64,000 bases of DNA from Acidobacteriota bacterium (GTDB taxonomy: Bacteria; Acidobacteriota; Thermoanaerobaculia; Multivoradales; Multivoraceae). Shown here piece after piece: positions 43,562 through 54,307 of the stretch; the stretch's first letter is position 1, and every line of letters starts with the position of its first letter. The translations under genes were made by a program, and so were the position numbers. A model generated the notes under the pieces. It was given only the letters and a program-made list of their open reading frames with translations, searched no databases and was not told where the DNA came from. Location of the stretch: contig JAPPCR010000006.1 of NCBI GenBank assembly GCA_028875725.1, forward strand, positions 689,786-753,785. The letters run 5' to 3'.

Positions 43562-44965
43562 CTACTTCGCGTTCGTCCCGGGAAGGAACCCGCCGAGCTC
43601 TTCGACGACGGAGGCGTACTCCGGCAGGGAAGCCAGGTTGGTCCACTCGTTCGAGTCGGCGTTGTGGTCGTAGAGCTCCCTGCCGCCGTCGTGGTACTCG
43701 ATGTAGCGCCAGCGCTCGGTACGGACGGAGTGGTTTCGGTAGCCGTACGTCGTCAGCACGGGCCGCGGCCACTCCGACTCCGGGTTCTCGAGCAGGGGCA
43801 CGAGGCTCTGGCCGTCCAGTCCGCGTCGACCGGGGACGCCGGCAAGCTCGACCAGGGTGGGGTACAGATCGATCAGGCTGACCGGGCGTGGACTCGTGGC
43901 GCCGCGCCGGGTTTCCGCCGGCAAGGAGATGATCAGTGTCGTGCGGGTTGCTACTTCCCAGAGTGCGTGCTTCCGCCAGTGCTGCTTCTGGCCTAGATGC
44001 CAGCCATGGTCGCCCCAGAGCACGACGATCGTGTTGCCGGCGTGCTCGCTCTCGTCCAGGGCGTCGAGTAGCCGGCCGACGTGCGCGTCGACGAAGCTGA
44101 TCGTTGCCAGGTAGCTCTGCACGGCGCGGTGCCACTGGTCGTGCTTCAGCACCATCGCGTGGTCCTCGCCGTGCCGGCTGAAGTTGCGGGAGTCCGAGAC
44201 CGCGTACACCTCCGCCGCGAGTTTCTTTCCGAACGCCGGAAGGTCGTCGCGGTCGCTGTCCAGGGTCGCCGGCAGTTCGACGCCCTCGAGTGGGTGCATG
44301 TCGAAGTACTTTCTGGGCACGTACCAGGGCAGGTGGGGCTTGGTGAAGCCGCACGCCAGGAAGAATGGCTTCTCGTGCGCCTTGTTCAGCTCGCCGATCG
44401 TCCAGTCCACGATCTTGACGTCGAACATCTCGGAGTCGTCCATGTCGAGCGGTCCCCAGGGTGCCCACGCGGACTCCGGGACATGCTCCTGCCGTTCCCC
44501 GATGTGCCGGGCGCCCCTCGGCCGCGCCGGCGTGTAGTACTCGTCCCAGGAGTCCGGATCGCCGGCGCGCGTTCCATGGAAGATCTTGCCGCCGCCCCGC
44601 GTGGAGTAGCCGTGCGCTTTCAGGTGCTGCATCAGGGTCACGGCGTCGGGCAGCTTCTCGCGAAACCGCTCGCCGTTGCCGTAGACGCCGGACTTCGAGG
44701 GCAGGACGCCCGACAACAGACTGACCCGGGAGGGGTTGCAGAGAGGCGCCGGCGCGTAGGCCCTGGTGAAGGACACGCCGCGGCGCGCCAGGCGATCGAT
44801 GTTCGGCGTGCTCGCCTGTGGGTGACCGGCCAGGTGGCCGACCCAGTCGTTCAGGTCGTCGACGGCGATGAAGAGAATGTTCGGAGGCCGGTCCTGCGCA
44901 GGCGCGGGTGTAGCGACGAGCACGGACAAAGCGATGAGCGATGCAGGGAATAGGAACCTGAGCAT
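43562..44965 (-). CDS. sulfatase, iduronate-2-sulfatase-like (Cys-type)
   Basis: 467 residues from the ATG at 44965. The frame is open farther upstream but that part is antisense to the next sulfatase. The signal peptide is FPASLIALSVLVATPAPAQ. Features are PPNILFIAVDDLNDWVGHL, the CNPSR active site with Cys76, GKIFHGTRAGDPDSWDEYY, and HLPWYVPRKYF. The DDLNDW and KPHLPWYVP forms are typical of iduronate-2-sulfatases. These remove 2-O-sulfate from glycosaminoglycan-like polymers. It faces the first sulfatase tail to tail with an 11-bp gap. Confidence 0.9.
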   Translation of the reverse strand: MLRFLFPASLIALSVLVATPAPAQDRPPNILFIAVDDLNDWVGHLAGHPQASTPNIDRLARRGVSFTRAYAPAPLCNPSRVSLLSGVLPSKSGVYGNGERFREKLPDAVTLMQHLKAHGYSTRGGGKIFHGTRAGDPDSWDEYYTPARPRGARHIGERQEHVPESAWAPWGPLDMDDSEMFDVKIVDWTIGELNKAHEKPFFLACGFTKPHLPWYVPRKYFDMHPLEGVELPATLDSDRDDLPAFGKKLAAEVYAVSDSRNFSRHGEDHAMVLKHDQWHRAVQSYLATISFVDAHVGRLLDALDESEHAGNTIVVLWGDHGWHLGQKQHWRKHALWEVATRTTLIISLPAETRRGATSPRPVSLIDLYPTLVELAGVPGRRGLDGQSLVPLLENPESEWPRPVLTTYGYRNHSVRTERWRYIEYHDGGRELYDHNADSNEWTNLASLPEYASVVEELGGFLPGTNAK

Positions 44966-45030
44966 GCTGCCTCCCGACCTTCGTTGACCCGCTCTACTAT
45001 AGGGCTGGATCGAGCCGCTAGAGTCGTCGT

Positions 45031-46509
45031 GTGAAGCAGACCCGCCGAACCTTCCTGGCTTCCTCCGCCGCGATGCTGAGCGCGGCGGCGTTGCGCGCCA
45101 GGCGACCGCAGGCGGGCAGAGCGCCGAACATCCTCCTGTGCATCTCCGACGACCAGTCCTGGTTGCACACCGGGGCCGGAGGCGATCCGATCGTCCGGAC
45201 ACCGGGCTTCGACCGGGTGGCGGAGGAGGGCGTGTTCTTCCCGCACGCCTTCTGCGACGCGCCGACCTGCGGACCTTCGCGCAGCGCGCTCGTGACCGGT
45301 CAGCCGATCTGGCGACTCGAGGAAGCGGGGAACATCCACAGCACCCTGCCGGCGAAGTTCGCCACCTATACCGAACTGCTGGAGCAGGTGGGCTATGCCA
45401 TCGGGCACACGCGGAAGGGCTGGGGTCCGGGGCGGTTGCCGCCGGGAGGCCGCACGCGCAACCCGGCGGGCGACAAGTTCGAGAGCTTCGAGGCCTTTCT
45501 TCAGACCCGCGGCGAGGACCAGCCGTTCTGCTTCTGGCTCGGCAGCTACGACCCGCACCGGCCCTACACGGCGGGATCGGGGCAGGAATCGGGCAAGGAT
45601 TCGGCGAAGGTCGAGGTTCCTCCGCACCTGCCCGATCACCCGATCGTCCGCGACGACATTCTCGACTACTACGTCGAGGTGGAGCGGTTCGATGGAAGGG
45701 TGAACGCCGCCCTCGAGCTCCTCGAACAGGCGGGGGAGCTCGAGAACACGCTCGTCGTCGTCACCAGCGATCATGGCATGCCGTTCCCGCGGGCCAAGGC
45801 CAGCCTGTACGACTACGGCAGCCGGGTGCCGCTGGCGGTTCGCTGGGGCGAGAAGATTCCCGGCGGTCGGGTCGTCGACGACTTCGTCAGCCTGAGCGAC
45901 CTGGCTCCGACGTTTCTCGAAGCGGCGGGACTGGAGCCCGCGGAGGGGATGACGGCGCGGAGCCTGTTACCGCTGCTCGCCTCTTCGGCCGGCGGCCGCG
46001 TGGAGCCGGACCGCGACGCGGCCTTCATCGCGATGGAGAGGCACGATGGCTGCCGTCGCGGCGGCAAGGGCTATCCCTGCCGGGCGATCCGGACGGTGAG
46101 CCACCTCTACATCCGGAACTTCGAGCCGACGCGTTGGCCGTCCGGTTCGCCGAACGCGAAGGACTGCGCCCGCGGCATCCCCTACGGCGAGATCGACTCG
46201 TCGCCGACGAAGACCCTGATGATGGAATCGCGTGGCGAACCGGGGATCGACCGTCTGGCCGAGCTCTCCTTCGGGACCCGGCCGGAGAACGAGCTCTACG
46301 ATCTACGGAGCGATCCGGGCCAGTTGAACAACCTGGCGGGGCAGCCCTCCGCGCAGCCGCTTGTCGGGCAGCTTCGCGATCGGCTGATGGACCACCTGGC
46401 GGCCACCGGCGATCCTCGGGCCCTGGGCCTCCCCGCACCTTGGGACTATTACCCCTACTACGGCCGGCGGGTCAACGAGGACTGGGAAGTCGATCCGCCG
46501 CCGGGCTAG
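45031..46509 (+). CDS. sulfatase (Cys-type), Tat-exported
   Basis: 492 residues from a GTG start. The Tat signal is KQTRRTFLASSAAML. Features are PNILLCISDDQSW, the active site FCDAPTCGPSRSALVTG with Cys80 for formylglycine, TSDHGMPFPRAK, and ENELYDLRSDPGQLNNLAG. This is the heparan N-sulfatase-like group. It is divergent from the iduronate-2-sulfatase-like gene (65 bp between starts). The three sulfatases probably attack one sulfated polysaccharide from different bonds. Confidence 0.9.
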   Translation: MKQTRRTFLASSAAMLSAAALRARRPQAGRAPNILLCISDDQSWLHTGAGGDPIVRTPGFDRVAEEGVFFPHAFCDAPTCGPSRSALVTGQPIWRLEEAGNIHSTLPAKFATYTELLEQVGYAIGHTRKGWGPGRLPPGGRTRNPAGDKFESFEAFLQTRGEDQPFCFWLGSYDPHRPYTAGSGQESGKDSAKVEVPPHLPDHPIVRDDILDYYVEVERFDGRVNAALELLEQAGELENTLVVVTSDHGMPFPRAKASLYDYGSRVPLAVRWGEKIPGGRVVDDFVSLSDLAPTFLEAAGLEPAEGMTARSLLPLLASSAGGRVEPDRDAAFIAMERHDGCRRGGKGYPCRAIRTVSHLYIRNFEPTRWPSGSPNAKDCARGIPYGEIDSSPTKTLMMESRGEPGIDRLAELSFGTRPENELYDLRSDPGQLNNLAGQPSAQPLVGQLRDRLMDHLAATGDPRALGLPAPWDYYPYYGRRVNEDWEVDPPPG

Positions 46510-46543
46510 AGTTGCCTCAACCCCCCTCTGGAAGGAGAAACGC

Positions 46544-46873
46544 ATGAACAGAGTCGACTGGTACTACCACCGCAACGGCTGAACGAGCTGCAAGAGAGCG
46601 TCCAAGTTGATGGACGCACGCGGCGCGGAGATTGCGGACAGGACCCCGGCGAGCCGCAAGTTGGGCCGGGCGCATGCGGAGGCGCTGCTCGCCGACGCGG
46701 AGACCCTCTATGTCGCCAAGGGGCGAAAGCAGGCGGAACTGCAGGCGTCGGATCCCGGCGCGGCCGACCTGATGCTGGGCCCGACGGGCAACCTGCGAGC
46801 GCCTGTGGTCAGGGTGGGCCGCACGCTGATCGTGGGCTACCACGAAGAGGCTCTTGCCCAGGCCCTCGACTGA
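46544..46873 (+). CDS. ArsC/Spx-like (seleno)protein with in-frame UGA at the first redox Cys
   Basis: The ATG at 46544 has a strong ribosome site (GAAGGAG). It reads MNRVDWYYHRNG, then TGA at 46580-46582, then TSCKRASKLMDARGAE and on to a normal stop (109 residues if TGA is read as selenocysteine). The TGA sits exactly where ArsC/Spx proteins have the first Cys of a CxxC pair, giving UTSC. The remainder has the family's RKQAELQ-like middle and LRAPVVRVGRTLIVGYHEEAL end. A 7-bp hairpin follows 14 nt after the TGA, as a bacterial SECIS would. A thiol/selenol redox role in the cytoplasm is likely. Without readthrough only 12 residues are made, and no good restart exists. Confidence 0.8.
46598..46617 (+). 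promoter_or_regulatory. candidate bacterial SECIS hairpin
   Basis: GCGTCCA at 46598-46604 pairs perfectly with TGGACGC at 46611-46617 around the loop AGTTGA. The stem begins 15 nt past the TGA and the loop begins about 22 nt past it. The second loop base is G. Spacing, a small loop and a G among its first two bases fit the known bacterial SECIS form that binds SelB. It lies inside the coding sequence, as usual for bacteria. Confidence 0.65.
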
Positions 46874-46880
46874 GGGGGTC

Positions 46881-49544
<2,664 letters not shown>

Positions 49545-49656
49545 GAGTCGAGTGCCTCGCGGTTCGGGGCGGTTGTCGTTCTTTCTGTCCGCCGGAACGG
49601 AGCTGGCGCAGGATCTTATTCCATTTCGCTTAGGTTGTACATATCTTAGTGCTATC
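49545..49656 (-). promoter_or_regulatory. AT-rich promoter region of lon
   Basis: The 112 bp upstream of lon include the most AT-rich run nearby, about 49615-49670, reading toward lon as TTTATGAGATAGCACTAAG and then ATATGTACAACC. This is where a promoter should lie. I cannot assign a heat-shock (sigma-32) or CIRCE element: a TAGCACT half-site is present but has no matching second arm. Confidence 0.35.
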
Positions 49657-50532
49657 TCATAAAGATCGATCCAGCGACTCCTCCTTGCGTCGCCAGCGGT
49701 CGTTCAGCCAGTTCGCTGCTTCGTCCGGCTTCACTGTAGCTATCGGAATCGCCTCCCAGGCCACTTCCACCGAGCCCGCGGCGCCGCCGAGGAACTCCCA
49801 GAACGTGGAGGGCCGGGGGTAGGCAAGCGTCAGGTCGACGATCGAGCCGCCGCCCGGGGCGAGCGCTTCGATCATGGCGGCGAGGCCGCCGGCTCGGGGC
49901 GGCAGCAGGTGCTCGTACTGCGGAGCCATGCCGGTGGTTGGCGCTCCCTGCCCGTCGCGGGCAGCACGCCTGTTCGCGTCCCGCTTGGCGGCCGTGAAGC
50001 GCGTGCCCTCGGCGAACGAGAGAATGGCGGCTGGGGAGCCGAGCAGGGCGGCCGCGGCCTCGGCCACGCGGCGGCGGTCGTCGTCGCGGCGGCCCGCGGG
50101 ATTGGCCCCGCGCCGGGTGCGACGCCGCAGCACTGGGAAGTCGAAGGCGAGGATGATCAGGCCGAAGATCGGCACATAGAGGAGTTCGCGCTTGCACAGG
50201 AACGTGACGATGGGGCCGCGGGTGGCGATGAGACTCTGGACCAGGAAGATGTCGGCCCAGGAACGGTGATTCGAAAGGACGATGTGAGGCCGCGTCGGGT
50301 CGAGGCTCAGTTCGCGGACCCGCCAGGCGGCACGGGAGACGCGCCGAAGCAGCACGTTGTCGACGCGCACGGCGGCGCGGTAGATGCGGGCGGCGACTCG
50401 CCGGAACCAGGGTCGCGTCCGCGGCGCCGCCTTGGCGGGCAGCAGGACAAGAAGCAGCAGCGCCCAGAAGGTCAGGTTCAGCGTGATGGCGGCGAGGCAG
50501 ATCGCCGCCTTCAGGTGCTGCCGCGCCGTCAA
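49657..50532 (-). CDS. 1-acyl-sn-glycerol-3-phosphate acyltransferase-like (PlsC family)
   Basis: 291 residues from a TTG that overlaps the upstream stop as TTGA. The frame is open farther up only over the neighbouring gene. An N-terminal membrane helix is CLAAITLNLTFWALLLLVLL. The acyltransferase motifs are IVLSNHRSWADIF (NHxxxxD), a REL/FPV block, ILSFAEGTRFT (motif III, with Ala for Pro in FPEGTR) and LLPPRAGG. This arrangement resembles the YihG-type acyltransferases. It adds a fatty acyl chain to lysophosphatidate or a related lipid at the inner membrane. It is cotranscribed with the DUF1295 gene. Confidence 0.85.
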   Translation of the reverse strand: MTARQHLKAAICLAAITLNLTFWALLLLVLLPAKAAPRTRPWFRRVAARIYRAAVRVDNVLLRRVSRAAWRVRELSLDPTRPHIVLSNHRSWADIFLVQSLIATRGPIVTFLCKRELLYVPIFGLIILAFDFPVLRRRTRRGANPAGRRDDDRRRVAEAAAALLGSPAAILSFAEGTRFTAAKRDANRRAARDGQGAPTTGMAPQYEHLLPPRAGGLAAMIEALAPGGGSIVDLTLAYPRPSTFWEFLGGAAGSVEVAWEAIPIATVKPDEAANWLNDRWRRKEESLDRSL

Positions 50533-51401
50533 GTCCTGCGGGGCGGGAGCGGCAACAGCATGTTCGTGCGGCGGATGTAGTCCCTGTAGCCGGGATCGTT
50601 GCGCCACTTGCGGTTGGCCCGCGCTTCGAGCATCCGTACGCCGCTGATCCTGGTCAGGAGCAGCCAGACGAAGACCGGCGACACCAGCGTGGCCAGTTGC
50701 CAGGCCTCGAGCGTCGGCGCCGCGATCACCGCGATGCCGACCCACAGGACGATCTCGCCGAAGTAGTTCGGGTGGCGCGACCAGGCCCAGAGTCCCGACG
50801 TGATGTATCGGTCCCGGTTCTCGGGCACGGCGCGGAAGCGGGTCTTCTGGGCGTCGGCGGTCACTTCGAGCAGGAAGCCGAGCGTCCACAGGGCCAGGCC
50901 GGCAGCGAGGGTCCAGTCCGGCGGCGTGCTTTCGCTCGCCAGCAGTGCGGCCAGTGCGGGGGCGGCGGTCAAGGACACCCACAGGCCCTGGAGCGTCCAG
51001 GTCATCAGGAAGACGGGGAAGTCCGGCTTGATCTGCCGGAAGCGTCGGTCCTCGCCGTCCCGGCGGACGCGCAGGAAGAGGAACGGACCCAGCCGCAGCG
51101 CCCACACCGCGATGGCCGCGGCGATGACGAGCGATCGCGGGTCGAAGCCGCCGCGGATCAGCAGGGCGCCCGCGGTCAGGACCAGGAAGGTGATGCTGCC
51201 GGTCAGGTCGAAGAAGCGCTCCGTCTGGCGGAACCAGGCCGGGATGAACGCGATCCACTGGACCGCGAAGGCCGCGGCCACGACGACCGCGAAGGCCGGC
51301 AGGCCCAGGACCTCCACGCCGCGGCTGCCGCCGGCGGCCGCCATCAGCGTACCGGCAATGAGCGCCCCGGCGATCCCCAGGTAGGGAAGAGACTTCGGCA
51401 T
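50529..51401 (-). CDS. DUF1295 family membrane protein (steroid 5-alpha reductase-like)
   Basis: 290 residues with about seven membrane helices. The family features are WIAFIPAWFRQTERFFDLTG, RDGEDRRFRQIKPDFPVFLM, WTLGFLLEVTADAQKTRFRA, and SGLWAWSRHPNYFGEIVLWVG. The C-terminal motif of 5-alpha-reductase/methyltransferase proteins (ERKWxxxPxYxxY-like) reads NRKWRNDPGYRDYIRR. It may reduce or methylate a lipid. The substrate is unknown. It is upstream of, and coupled to, the acyltransferase gene. Confidence 0.85.
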   Translation of the reverse strand: MPKSLPYLGIAGALIAGTLMAAAGGSRGVEVLGLPAFAVVVAAAFAVQWIAFIPAWFRQTERFFDLTGSITFLVLTAGALLIRGGFDPRSLVIAAAIAVWALRLGPFLFLRVRRDGEDRRFRQIKPDFPVFLMTWTLQGLWVSLTAAPALAALLASESTPPDWTLAAGLALWTLGFLLEVTADAQKTRFRAVPENRDRYITSGLWAWSRHPNYFGEIVLWVGIAVIAAPTLEAWQLATLVSPVFVWLLLTRISGVRMLEARANRKWRNDPGYRDYIRRTNMLLPLPPRRT

Positions 51402-51429
51402 GGGCGGAACCTAGCAGCCGGCGTCCGCC

Positions 51430-51795
51430 CTAGTACGGCATGTCGTCGTCGCCCAGACCGAAGTGGTGTCCGAGCTCGTGCACAAGGGTGTCGCGCACCT
51501 CCCGCACCACGTCCGCCTCGGTGTTACAGATCCACAGGATCGGCAGCCGGTAGATCACGACCCGGTCTGGTAGCGAGCTGTAACCGTGGCCGCGTTCGTC
51601 GAGCGGTACGCCGTGGTAGAGCCCGAGGAGGTCGTCCTCCTCCGGATCGAGTCCGACCAGGCGGAGGTCCTCCTCGCTCGGTTCCTCCTCGACGACGACG
51701 GCGACGTTGTCGATGAGATCCGCGAACGCCGGGGGCAGCGTGTCCAGGGCACGGGACAGCAGGTACTCGAAGCGCGGAAGGTCGACCTCGATCAT
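51430..51795 (-). CDS. zincin-like metallopeptidase, type 2
   Basis: 121 residues from the ATG at 51795. The zinc site HELGHHFGLGDDDMPY is at the C-terminus. The body has DLPRFEYLLSRALDTLPPAF, VAVVVEEEPSEEDL, LLGLYHGVPL, and LPDRVVIYRLPI. This matches the compact zincin-like metallopeptidase family often annotated near cytoplasmic quality-control genes. The HExxH histidines and the downstream Asp provide zinc ligands. The substrate is unknown. Confidence 0.88.
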   Translation of the reverse strand: MIEVDLPRFEYLLSRALDTLPPAFADLIDNVAVVVEEEPSEEDLRLVGLDPEEDDLLGLYHGVPLDERGHGYSSLPDRVVIYRLPILWICNTEADVVREVRDTLVHELGHHFGLGDDDMPY

Positions 51796-51863
51796 CGGCC
51801 GCAAGCCTGTCAGGCGCCGTCCGGGACTGCTAGGGTCCCGCCCGGACCAGACCGAGCGCCTCC

Positions 51864-53012
51864 ATGACCGATCCCAGACGACGCCCCAACATGGCTTCCG
51901 ACCCGTTGGCGCCGGGAGAAGCGGCGCGGAACGCGCTGACGCTGCACGAACTCGTCGTCGCCGCGCGCCGGAACCTGGGCGGGAACGTCTGGGACTACCT
52001 GGTCGGAGGCGCCGAGACCGAGACGAGCGTGAAGCGCAACCGGCAGGCGCTGGACTCCGTGGCCTTCCGGCCGCGCGTGCTGACCGACGTCTCGGAAGTC
52101 CGGGCCGGTGGATCCCTGCTCGGTCACGACCTCCGCATCCCAGTCATCCTGGCGCCGATCGGCTCGCTGCAACTGTTCGAGGAGGGCGGCGGCGCCACCG
52201 CGGGCAAGGCGGCCGAGGACTTCGGGATCATGAACTTCGTCAGCTCCGTGTGCCTGCCCGGACTCGAGGGCACGGCCGAAGCGTCCGACTCGGCCAAGGT
52301 GTACCAGCTCTACCTGGCCGACGACGAGGACTGGATGCGGTCATTGATTCGCCGGGCGATGGCCGCGGGCTACAACGGCTTCTGCCTGACCGTCGACACC
52401 CAGGTCTACAGCCGCCGGGAGCGGGACCTGCTGAAGCGCTGGCGTCCGCCGTCGGTCGGCGAGGCGACCACCCGCGTGGCGCCGCTCAACTACCAGGCGC
52501 GCATGACCTGGAACCTGGTCAAGCGGATCAAGGACGAGTTCGACATCCCGTTGATCCTCAAGGGCATCGCCACGGCCGAGGACGCGGGGCTCGCCTGCGA
52601 GCACGGCGTCGACGTGGTCTACGTCTCGAACCACGGCGGCCGCCAGCTCGACCACACCCGCGGCACCCTCGACACGCTGCCGGAGGTCGTGAAGGAGGTC
52701 GACGGCCGTGCCGAGGTCGTCGTCGACGGCGGCTTCATGCGCGGTACGGACGTGGTCAAGGCAATGGTCCTGGGCGCCGACGCGGTCGGCGTCGGCCGGC
52801 TCGAGGCCATCGCCATGGCAGCCGGAGGCCGCGAAGGCGTCGTCCGGATGCTCAGGATCCTCGAGCACGAGATCGTCACGTGCCTCGGCCTGCTCGGCGT
52901 CACCGGCTGGGACGAACTCGACGCCTCCTACCTCCACCGCGCTTTGCCGGTCGACCCTCCGGCCGTCCTCGGCGCCTTTCCGTTCCTGGACCTGGACTAC
53001 CCGTATCCCTGA
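51864..53012 (+). CDS. FMN-dependent alpha-hydroxy acid oxidase/dehydrogenase
   Basis: 382 residues. Features of the FMN-dependent (LldD/glycolate oxidase) family are WDYLVGGAETETSVKRNRQA near residue 43, ILAPIGSLQLF, LTVDTQVYSRRERD, PLILKGIATAEDA, the active-site SNHGGRQLDHT, and VDGGFMRGTDVVKAM with ADAVGVGR. It oxidises an L-2-hydroxy acid such as lactate or glycolate, passing electrons to oxygen or the respiratory chain. It ends 13 bp before the kinase-like gene and may be cotranscribed with it. Confidence 0.88.
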   Translation: MTDPRRRPNMASDPLAPGEAARNALTLHELVVAARRNLGGNVWDYLVGGAETETSVKRNRQALDSVAFRPRVLTDVSEVRAGGSLLGHDLRIPVILAPIGSLQLFEEGGGATAGKAAEDFGIMNFVSSVCLPGLEGTAEASDSAKVYQLYLADDEDWMRSLIRRAMAAGYNGFCLTVDTQVYSRRERDLLKRWRPPSVGEATTRVAPLNYQARMTWNLVKRIKDEFDIPLILKGIATAEDAGLACEHGVDVVYVSNHGGRQLDHTRGTLDTLPEVVKEVDGRAEVVVDGGFMRGTDVVKAMVLGADAVGVGRLEAIAMAAGGREGVVRMLRILEHEIVTCLGLLGVTGWDELDASYLHRALPVDPPAVLGAFPFLDLDYPYP

Positions 53013-53025
53013 TCCCGCGAGGCGC

Positions 53026-53892
53026 ATGGAAGAAGCCCTGCTCCTGCGGCGGATACGGGAGGAGTTTCCCGACGTCACGTGGACGTCGCACCGGTACCTG
53101 ACGCACGGCTGGGACCATGCGGTCCTGATCCTCGACGAGGCGCTCGTCTTCCGGGCTCCCAAGGCCCAAGCGAGCCGGGATGCGCTGGCGAACGAAGCCA
53201 GGCTGCTTCGCTACCTCCAGCCGAGGGTCGACGTCGGCATTCCCGACTACGTCTACAAGGCCGCCGACGGCTCGTTCGCCGGCTACAGGCTTCTCGCCGG
53301 TCGGGAGCTGGACGCCGCCACGTTCGGCCGGCTCTCCGATGCGGCAAGGGAACGGATAGCGGAACAGCTCGCCACGTTCCTCGCCGCGGTCCACGAGACC
53401 CCGAAGTCGGTCGCTCGCGAGTGCGGCGTGTCCGAGCAGGACCCGCGGAAGGACCACGAGGACCTCGTTCGTGACGTCGAAACGCTCGTGCTACCGCGCC
53501 TCGAGTCGCACGAAGTCGAGGTCATCCGTTCCTTTCTGACCGAGCTGGCCGCCGAAGTGAAACCGACCCGCCCGACGACGCTCGTCCACGGCGATCTGGC
53601 CGGCGAGCACATTCTCTGGGACGCGGGCCGGCAACGGATCAACATCATCGACTTCAGCGACCGCTCCATCGGAGACCCCGCCCTCGACTTCGCCGGACTG
53701 CTCGCCAACGGGCAGCAGTTCGCCCGGCGCGTCGTGGACCAGTACCGCGGACCGAAGGATGAGAGGAGGCTGTGGCGGGCGCGGTTGTACTTCCGCCGGA
53801 TGGCCCTGGAGGCGATGGTGTACGCGCTGCAGGGCTACCCGTGCACCTTCGAGGAAGGCCACGCGGAGTTCAGGGCGCGGTTCCAGGTGTAA
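53026..53892 (+). CDS. aminoglycoside phosphotransferase-family kinase
   Basis: 288 residues from the ATG at 53026. The kinase features are YLTHGWDHAVLILDEALVFRAPK near 25-45 (Lys), LVHGDLAGEHILWD near 188 (the Brenner loop, with His in place of the usual Asn) and IIDFSDRSIGDPALDFAGLL near 208 (DFG-like Asp). This is the APH(2'')/choline-kinase-like fold. It phosphorylates a small molecule in the cytoplasm; resistance activity cannot be told from the sequence. Its 3' end overlaps the convergent HEPN gene by 23 bp. Confidence 0.85.
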   Translation: MEEALLLRRIREEFPDVTWTSHRYLTHGWDHAVLILDEALVFRAPKAQASRDALANEARLLRYLQPRVDVGIPDYVYKAADGSFAGYRLLAGRELDAATFGRLSDAARERIAEQLATFLAAVHETPKSVARECGVSEQDPRKDHEDLVRDVETLVLPRLESHEVEVIRSFLTELAAEVKPTRPTTLVHGDLAGEHILWDAGRQRINIIDFSDRSIGDPALDFAGLLANGQQFARRVVDQYRGPKDERRLWRARLYFRRMALEAMVYALQGYPCTFEEGHAEFRARFQV

Positions 53893-54307
53893 GCGTCGTG
53901 CCCGGCACGCATGGCACGACCGTCTCCACGACGAGGCGGGCGGCTGCCCGTGCCTCCGAGGCGTCGGACTTGCGGTAGAAATCGGAAGGCGTCAGGTCCT
54001 CCGCGCCGTAGAACGCGAGTTCCCGATCGCGCCTCAGGCTGCGGGATGCTCGTGAGAGATCGTCCAGGCGTTCCAGGACCGGCGCCGGCAGCCGAGTCCT
54101 CTCCGCTTCCAGCACGTCGGCGACGTCGTGGAGGCGGGGCGGGTCCACGCCGACCGAGCGAAGCAGACCCTTGAGCCCGAGTTCAACGATCTCCTGCGAT
54201 TCGCGGACGACGTCGGCCCAACTCTGAGCCTCGTACAGTACATCGAGGGTGGGGAGGCGGGCCCGCGCCCGACGGACGTAGTCTGCCGCCAGAGCCCGAT
54301 TGCGCAT
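53870..54307 (-). CDS. HEPN domain toxin-like protein
   Basis: 145 residues from the ATG at 54307 that overlaps the nucleotidyltransferase stop (ATGA). The HEPN pattern is RALAADYVRRARARLPTL, YEAQSWADVVRESQEIVEL, LGLKGLLRSVGVDPPRLHDV, and SRSLRRDRELAFYGAEDLTP. The last is the short RxxxxxYG form of HEPN, which lacks the RX4-6H ribonuclease motif of HepT. It probably pairs with the MNT-type antitoxin encoded just upstream, acting as an RNase or as the substrate of AMP transfer. Activity is uncertain because the canonical His is missing. Confidence 0.78.
   Translation of the reverse strand: MRNRALAADYVRRARARLPTLDVLYEAQSWADVVRESQEIVELGLKGLLRSVGVDPPRLHDVADVLEAERTRLPAPVLERLDDLSRASRSLRRDRELAFYGAEDLTPSDFYRKSDASEARAAARLVVETVVPCVPGTTLTPGTAP

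Noticed and set aside
42078..44468. A 796-codon open frame on the minus strand across two sulfatases
   Set aside because: It overlaps two real sulfatase genes in shadow frames and shows no protein family signal.
49615..49670. Possible CIRCE or sigma-32 element ahead of lon
   Set aside because: Only a TAGCACT half-site is present, without the matching arm or heat-shock -35/-10 boxes.
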